NCBI GenBank assembly: GCA_015061115.1
Contig: SUXE01000001.1
Location: forward strand, 1 to 64,000
Direction of reading: 5' to 3'
From: Bacteroidales bacterium
GTDB taxonomy: Bacteria > Bacteroidota > Bacteroidia > Bacteroidales > Paludibacteraceae
Length of the DNA stretch: 64,000 nt
Shown here: positions 60,301-64,000 of the stretch, one piece after another
How the letters are laid out: the number at the start of each line of letters is the position of its first letter
How positions within the stretch are numbered: position 1 is the first letter of the stretch
Position numbers and translations under genes: made by a program
The notes under the pieces: model-generated
Told to the model about the DNA's origin: nothing
What the model saw: only the letters and a program-made list of their open reading frames with translations
The model's database searches: none

Positions 60301-61570
60301 GTATGAGGCCAAGGGTGGTGTTTCGGAAAGAAAGAAAGCTCCATTCGTGAAGACGGGAATTTTCGCTGAAGGCGATAAGACAAAGAAGACTATTCTTGCT
60401 CCGTTCTTTACTGAATATATGTCTCCACTACTTCCGTCAGCATTCAAGGCTATCGGCTACAATCTTGTGGCATTGCCAATGGGAGACGCACAGAGTAATG
60501 AGGAAGGATTGAGATATTCTAATAATGAGGTTTGCTACCCAGCCACTTTGGTTGTCGGAGACTTTATCAAGGCTTTGAAGAGTGGTAAATATGATTTGAA
60601 CAACACTGCAGTGACAATCACGCAGCTTGGACAGTGTCGTGCAACAAACTATCCTGCGTTGATCAAGCGAGCTTTGGTAGACGCTGGTTTCTCTCAGGTG
60701 CCAGTGATTTCACTTGGTATTCCGAATGAGGAGGAATATCCTGGTTTCAATTTGCCTTACAAGACAGCAGGTCCGATTGTGTTGAATTCATTGCTATATG
60801 GCGACTGGATTTCAATCATGTATCATGCGATTGCTGTGCGTGAGAAGAAGAAGGGCGAGGCAAAAGCAATGAGAGACAAGTATCTGGAGTTGGCAAAACC
60901 ACTTATTGAGATTCGCAAGAGTAAGAAACTTATTGGTTTGCTAAAACAGGCTGCTGATGATTTCAACTCTATTGAAGTTTACGACAAGACATATCCAAAG
61001 GCTGGTATAGCAGGTGAGATATTCTTGAAGTTCAATCCATACTCACACAAGCATATTTCAGACTGGTTGATGGCTCATGGAGTGGAGGTGCTTCCTCCTA
61101 CATTCCACAACTTCTTCTTGAAGATCCTTGTGAACATTGAATTCAACAGAAAGAATAAGATTATCGATCCTAAATTGCCATCATGGACAATGGATTTGAT
61201 CTACAGAATGGTTTACAGCCGTGTCAAGAGTTTTGAGAAAGCAGCGTCGAAATTCAGATATTTCGAGCCAGAACCAGATATCCGTACAATAAGCAAGTGG
61301 GCAGAAGAGGTTCTTTGTTTGACGGTGCAGAGTGGAGAAGGATGGTTGCTTCCTGCTGAGACAATCCAGTATATGAAGCAAGGATGTAACAACGTGGTGA
61401 GTCTTCAGCCATTCGGATGTATTGCCAACCACATCTGTGCTCGTGGTATTGAGAAGAAGATGAAAACACTTTATCCTCAGCTCAACATGCTAGCTCTCGA
61501 CTTTGACGGAGGTGTGAGTGAAGCTAATATTGCAAACAGATTGCTGTTGTTTATCAGCAATATGAAATAA
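57332..61570 (+). CDS. Acyl-CoA dehydratase activase (BcrAD/BadFG family) fused to DUF2229
   Basis: 1412 residues. Two ASKHA ATPase domains (GLDVGSTTAKIVVL at 4-17; GIDSGSTTTKIVL near 327) each carry the Cys of the shared Fe4S4 cluster (NGNCAGGTGAF; EACSSGCGSF). A Cys-rich hinge (QCKGCENNC), a DUF2229 domain (from about 675) and an HgdB-like part follow. Members of this giant family couple ATP hydrolysis to low-potential electron transfer, as for 2-hydroxyacyl-CoA dehydratases and benzoyl-CoA reductase. The physiological substrate of the Bacteroidota fused form is not known. Its own promoter; a small hairpin follows the stop. Confidence 0.85.
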   Translation: MYRIGLDVGSTTAKIVVLDEDKVVYSSYRRHQANPGAVIKDILVELKEKLLDSEFSFSVTGSVGLGLAERCGFNFVQEVVGATEYTKKMHPDVRTLIDIGGEDAKIVYLKDGKVDSLRMNGNCAGGTGAFIDQMALCLGVDVTELNGLAENAKGIYPIASRCGVFSKTDIQNLIARNATKEDISASIFRAVAVQTASALSHGCEVLPKVLLCGGPLTFIPALRKALADYFHLDINKDIISPELANFIPAWGTAIADAGEKRYTVESLSQILDSQEAKAIRKESIYSVSMPPVFKGEDDYQSWLKDKSNDDIKFKSLADVDDKCYLGIDSGSTTTKIVLTNVDGEILYRYYAHNGGNPVQAVAKGLGELKAQADAAGVKLNIAGGCSTGYGEDLIKAAFSLNYGMIETMAHYVAAKSISPNVSFILDIGGQDMKAIYVDGGVLTRMEINEACSSGCGSFIETFAQTLGCEIGQFVREATKSEHPCDLGTRCTVFMNSKVKQVLREGYSISDISAGLAYSVVKNCLFKVLKIKNYNELGKNIVLQGGTMRNDAVVKAFENLTGKRVCRNNIPELMGAYGCALYAIEQSKKESCDPRPLETLMNAAEFEIRPLQCKGCENNCRITQYTFKNGSKYYSGNKCEKIFTNGGDAVEKGVNMSDMKYHLTFDVPDNEGKSGLPTIGIPRALNMYEEFPFWYSMFTNLGFKVVLSSTSTYTNYEKGVHSVMSDNICFPAKLIHSHIYELADKVDRIFYPRVVHERTEDKNAQNSFNCPIIIGYPDVVDSAITVKVPIDSPIVAFKNSKLLREQMLVYFTTFGIKRNDILKAVDQAEKDWTKWGEELRRNNVIALENARKKKKMTILLAGRPYHTDPLVQHRISEMIAKLGVEVITEEIARGGAVVLKSDTPEAFHIRQWSYVNRILNAAQWAAEQDNDVHFVEMTSFGCGPDAFLTDEIRSILSRHGKSLTLLKIDDVNNIGSLKLRVRSLIDSLKYEYEAKGGVSERKKAPFVKTGIFAEGDKTKKTILAPFFTEYMSPLLPSAFKAIGYNLVALPMGDAQSNEEGLRYSNNEVCYPATLVVGDFIKALKSGKYDLNNTAVTITQLGQCRATNYPALIKRALVDAGFSQVPVISLGIPNEEEYPGFNLPYKTAGPIVLNSLLYGDWISIMYHAIAVREKKKGEAKAMRDKYLELAKPLIEIRKSKKLIGLLKQAADDFNSIEVYDKTYPKAGIAGEIFLKFNPYSHKHISDWLMAHGVEVLPPTFHNFFLKILVNIEFNRKNKIIDPKLPSWTMDLIYRMVYSRVKSFEKAASKFRYFEPEPDIRTISKWAEEVLCLTVQSGEGWLLPAETIQYMKQGCNNVVSLQPFGCIANHICARGIEKKMKTLYPQLNMLALDFDGGVSEANIANRLLLFISNMK

Positions 61571-61595
61571 TCCCGGTTGCGGGAATTTGAAATAT

Positions 61596-61698
61596 GCCTA
61601 GGGTGTTTATTAGGCAACATTTATGCCTAGGGTTATGAATTTGTCTAACGACAAATCCAAACCCTAGGCTTTTAATTAGATTGACCGTTACCACGGTC
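61596..61698. repeat. Left flanking hairpins of the IS200-like gene
   Basis: GCCTAGGG at 61596 and 61625, with CCCTAGGC at 61662-61669 closing a 45-nt hairpin that has an inner TTTGT/ACAAA stem. Next comes GACCGT/ACGGTC (61683-61698). Mirrored by 62186-62259. Confidence 0.8.
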
Positions 61699-61736
61699 TG
61701 GGAATGGATTAGAACAATTTTAATAATGTTATTTGT

Positions 61737-62177
61737 ATGGGATCATTAATTTGCAGATATGATCATATCATATTTGCGACAAAGGGAAGAGTACCGGTTT
61801 TGACGGCAGATTTACGAGGTGTTATTTTTGAGACGATAAGGACAAATGTTCAAAAAATGGGATTGGCAGTAGTAGCAATAAACGGAGTTTCTGACCATGT
61901 TCATATTCTTCTACGCATGGATCAAAATCATTTGTTATCGGATGTTGTTAGAGATATAAAAAGATCAAGTGCTACATTGTTATATAAAAAGACTGGGGTT
62001 CCATTTAATTGGCAGAGACATTATGCTGCATTTAGTGTTTCTGTATATTCTGTTCAACGGGTGATTCAATATATAAATAATCAGCAAAAGCATCATAAGG
62101 AAATTGATTCATTAGGCGAATTGAAACATTTTGCATCATTGGCAGGAAAAGAATTGCCATATGATTTGATAGAATAA
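61737..62177 (+). CDS. IS200-like Y1 (HUH) transposase
   Basis: 146 residues, complete. The HUH motif is DHVHILL (His54, His56), and the catalytic Tyr112 lies in QYINNQQKHH with Gln116 four residues later. These enzymes move single-stranded DNA bounded by hairpins. The gene is alone (no TnpB/IscB) and flanked by mirrored hairpins at both ends, so it is either a minimal IS200 copy or a REP-associated transposase. Confidence 0.85.
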   Translation: MGSLICRYDHIIFATKGRVPVLTADLRGVIFETIRTNVQKMGLAVVAINGVSDHVHILLRMDQNHLLSDVVRDIKRSSATLLYKKTGVPFNWQRHYAAFSVSVYSVQRVIQYINNQQKHHKEIDSLGELKHFASLAGKELPYDLIE

Positions 62178-62185
62178 TGCACAGA

Positions 62186-62259
62186 GACCGTGGAAACGGT
62201 CGGTATTATTAATAGCCTAGGGTCCACTTTTGTGCTTGCACAAAAGTGTGACCCTAGGT
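62186..62259. repeat. Right flanking hairpins of the IS200-like gene
   Basis: GACCGT/ACGGTC (62186-62201), then GCCTAGGGTC pairing with GACCCTAGGT around an inner TTTTGTGC/GCACAAAA stem (62215-62259). Same two motifs as the left flank in opposite order. The following 62260-62406 shows no gene. Confidence 0.8.
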
Positions 62260-62406
62260 TTGTGAGAATTGAATTTGTAACATTTCAATCAAATAATCCC
62301 CATTTTAGTTTTAAATTGAAAATCACGAAATAAAAAATTGAGAAATCATCTGATTCTATTCCCGTAGAACATTCGAGAACCTAAATTTGTGATAAAATCA
62401 TATGGT

Positions 62407-63108
62407 ATGAAAAAGAAGGTAATAGGAGTGGTTCCGCTTTGGGACGATGAAAAAGAGAGTTTGTGGATGCTTCCAAATTATCTGGACGCTATCATTTCAG
62501 AAAGTGCTTTGCCTATTGTTTTTCCATTGACGACAGACGAAAAAGATATAAAGCAATTGGCATCAATGTGCGACGGAATTCTTTTCACAGGTGGTCATGA
62601 TGTCTCTCCGTCTGTATATGGAGAACAGAAACGAGATGTCTGTGGAGAACCTTGTGCGGCACGAGATACAATGGAAGGGATATTATTGGATATTTTTATC
62701 CGAACCCAAAAGCCTGCGTTGGGAATATGTAGAGGTATACAGTTTTTTAATGCTTATTTAGGTGGAACTCTGTATCAGGATCTGCCGACTGATTTTCCGT
62801 CTACCGTCGAACATCATATGTCTGCTCCATACGACAAATATATTCATACAGTCTCTTTGATCAAGGAAACTCCTTTGTATGACTTGTTGCGGGTTGATAC
62901 ACTTCCTGTGAACAGTTATCATCATCAGGCTATTGCAAACTTGTCGCCAAAATTAAAACCGATGGCGATTGCGGAAGATGGAATCGTGGAGGCTGTATAT
63001 TTGCCAGAACATCCATTCCTTTGGGCTGTACAGTGGCATCCAGAATTTCTGTATGGATGTGATGAACCGTCGAGGAAGATTTTCAGAGAGTTTTTAGATG
63101 CTATTTGA
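62407..63108 (+). CDS. Gamma-glutamyl-GABA hydrolase-like class I amidotransferase
   Basis: 233 residues from the ATG at 62407; a GTG at 62389 is possible. Peptidase C26 fold: nucleophile Cys in LGICRGIQFF, His and Glu in VQWHPEFLYG. Relatives (PuuD) release GABA from gamma-glutamyl-GABA, others cleave related glutamyl amides. Substrate unproven. No putrescine pathway genes are adjacent. Confidence 0.8.
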   Translation: MKKKVIGVVPLWDDEKESLWMLPNYLDAIISESALPIVFPLTTDEKDIKQLASMCDGILFTGGHDVSPSVYGEQKRDVCGEPCAARDTMEGILLDIFIRTQKPALGICRGIQFFNAYLGGTLYQDLPTDFPSTVEHHMSAPYDKYIHTVSLIKETPLYDLLRVDTLPVNSYHHQAIANLSPKLKPMAIAEDGIVEAVYLPEHPFLWAVQWHPEFLYGCDEPSRKIFREFLDAI

Positions 63109-63198
63109 TTTTTATTTGCAGTAGACTCTTGAATGAAACTTTCTCACTTTGGATATTGCTGATTCGCTGCATTCCGATAAAATATGACTAAAATTTAT

Positions 63199-63234
63199 GG
63201 GGGCCATTTTAAGTATACTTAAAATGGCCCCCAC
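63199..63234. terminator. Perfect 36-bp palindrome, bidirectional terminator
   Basis: The two 18-bp halves (TGGGGGCCAT...TAAGTA and its complement) are fully complementary with no spacer. It lies between two convergent genes. Confidence 0.75.
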
Positions 63235-63254
63235 GTTATTGGTTTAATCAATGA

Positions 63255-63872
63255 TTATTCATAAATCATCTTGTGAGCCTCGATATTGGCCAACATGTCG
63301 CTCAGACGCTCGATTTTCGACTTTGTGATTGCCACACGACCTGAACGGATGAACTGAAGCACCTGCAGCTTCTGGCTCAATTCGTTGAACAATCCTTGTG
63401 TCTCGTCTGTATGACCTGTCTTCTCGAATATCACGCATGTCTCGTTGATCTCAAGAATACGGATGTTGTACTTTCTGATCAACTCCTCTGTGCCCTCAAG
63501 GTTGATGAAATCCTGAGTGGCTACTTTGTACATCGCAATCTCCTGATATACAAGGTCGGAATCATCGTTGTAGAAACTTTTGATGATGTCGATTCTCTTG
63601 TCGATCTGCTTCACTACTTTTTCGATGGTGTCTTCATCTGTGATTGTAGTGATAGTAAACTTATGTATTCCTGGTAGAGCCGACTGTGATACACTCAGAC
63701 TCTCTATGTTTAGGCGACGGCGTGTGAAGATTATGGAAATCTGGTTTAGCAAGCCTACCTGATTCTCTGAGAAAACCGTTACAGTGAACAGCTTCTTTCC
63801 ATCATTGCATTCTGCAGGATTGCATTTCTGACACTCCTTGCCGCACTGCTTTGCCTTAAAATTATCTGCCAT
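63255..63872 (-). CDS. ilvN: Acetolactate synthase regulatory subunit with a Cys-rich N-terminal extension
   Basis: 205 residues. After residue 26 come two ACT-like halves (TVTVFSENQVGLLNQISIIFTRRRLNIESL) and the C-terminal domain, as in IlvN/IlvH regulatory subunits that confer valine feedback. The first 25 residues carry four Cys (CGKECQKCNPAEC), not present in most homologues. It lies 55 bp downstream of the ilvB end and is separated from it by a GAGACG palindrome. Confidence 0.9.
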   Translation of the reverse strand: MADNFKAKQCGKECQKCNPAECNDGKKLFTVTVFSENQVGLLNQISIIFTRRRLNIESLSVSQSALPGIHKFTITTITDEDTIEKVVKQIDKRIDIIKSFYNDDSDLVYQEIAMYKVATQDFINLEGTEELIRKYNIRILEINETCVIFEKTGHTDETQGLFNELSQKLQVLQFIRSGRVAITKSKIERLSDMLANIEAHKMIYE

Positions 63873-63888
63873 AATTATTTCTAATTAT

Positions 63889-63916
63889 GTAGAGACGGGG
63901 AGCTCCCCGTCTCTAC
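63889..63916. repeat. Perfect GAGACG-type palindrome
   Basis: GTAGAGACGGGGAG and its complement form a 28-bp perfect palindrome between ilvB and ilvN. It may attenuate read-through within the operon. Confidence 0.75.
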
Positions 63917-63927
63917 GGTAATTATTC

Positions 63928-64000
63928 TTATCCCAAAAGAATGTTTGTTACAGTCTCACCTGCTGGAACCATCGGATAAACCATTCCCATCTCCTCGCAA
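63928..64000 (-). CDS. ilvB: Acetolactate synthase catalytic subunit, C-terminal end
   Basis: Partial: the last 23 codons only, running off the right edge. The frame ends CEEMGMVYPMVPAGETVTN followed by ILLG and stop, matching the conserved end of the large subunit. Order ilvB-ilvN on the minus strand fits the usual operon. Confidence 0.8.
   Translation of the reverse strand, partial: CEEMGMVYPMVPAGETVTNILLG

Overview
The window reads as the chromosome of a member of the Bacteroidales (Bacteroidota). Promoters show the Bacteroidota -7 box (TAnnTTTG, for example upstream of the tRNA genes and ilvC), and the tRNA-Ser and tRNA-Tyr genes do not encode CCA. The families are also typical of the order: DUF1573, DUF4369/TlpA, DUF6261, DUF4838, YaiO-type barrels and CotH. 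I cannot name the genus; a Prevotella- or Bacteroides-like gut or rumen organism would fit.

Positions 350-23312 hold an integrated element of about 23 kb. It sits in the 3' end of a tRNA-Ser(GCU) gene and is bounded by a 32-bp direct repeat. A tyrosine recombinase lies next to attL and a CI-like repressor next to attR. Almost everything between them is one long leftward array. From right to left it carries small early genes with two tRNA-like RNAs, a Toprim/SF3 primase-helicase, a YafQ-type toxin-antitoxin pair, and a 650-bp non-coding region rich in TTGTAACC/TTGTACCC motifs. Next come a packaging-type ATPase block and a long virion operon: a candidate 229-aa major capsid protein, more than a dozen small single-span membrane proteins, an M15 peptidase, a peptidoglycan-binding protein and a repeat-containing spike. 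A zincin and a second toxin-antitoxin pair close the array. No terminase, portal, tail, relaxase or conjugation gene is visible. The best reading is an integrated tailless virus with an internal membrane (PM2/PRD1/FLiP-like logic), probably poorly described. The capsid assignment is inference.

Just outside attR (about 23440-23870) lie a second antitoxin, the last ten or so codons of a second integrase and the same terminator. This looks like the relic of a related element in the same tRNA site.

The rest (23.9-64 kb) is chromosomal. It contains a secreted CotH protein; an exopolysaccharide-type operon (HEAT protein, GT2 synthase, TPR/YaiO outer-membrane protein, DUF4838 lipoprotein, DUF1573); hisH-hisF; an Ntn hydrolase; an acyl-CoA-ligase-like gene, a flippase and a YfhO protein; and a run of small redox, HAD and winged-helix genes. 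These are followed by an MFS transporter, a Y-family polymerase with a YolD-like partner, tRNA-Tyr and tRNA-Gly, ilvC, and a DUF1573/thioredoxin/CcdA cluster containing a decayed tandem duplication. The last part has a giant acyl-CoA dehydratase activase, an IS200-like transposase between mirrored hairpins, a glutamine-amidotransferase-like hydrolase, ilvN and the end of ilvB.

Palindromes of the type GAGACG...CGTCTC recur between genes along the chromosomal part, and one degenerate copy lies inside a coding sequence.
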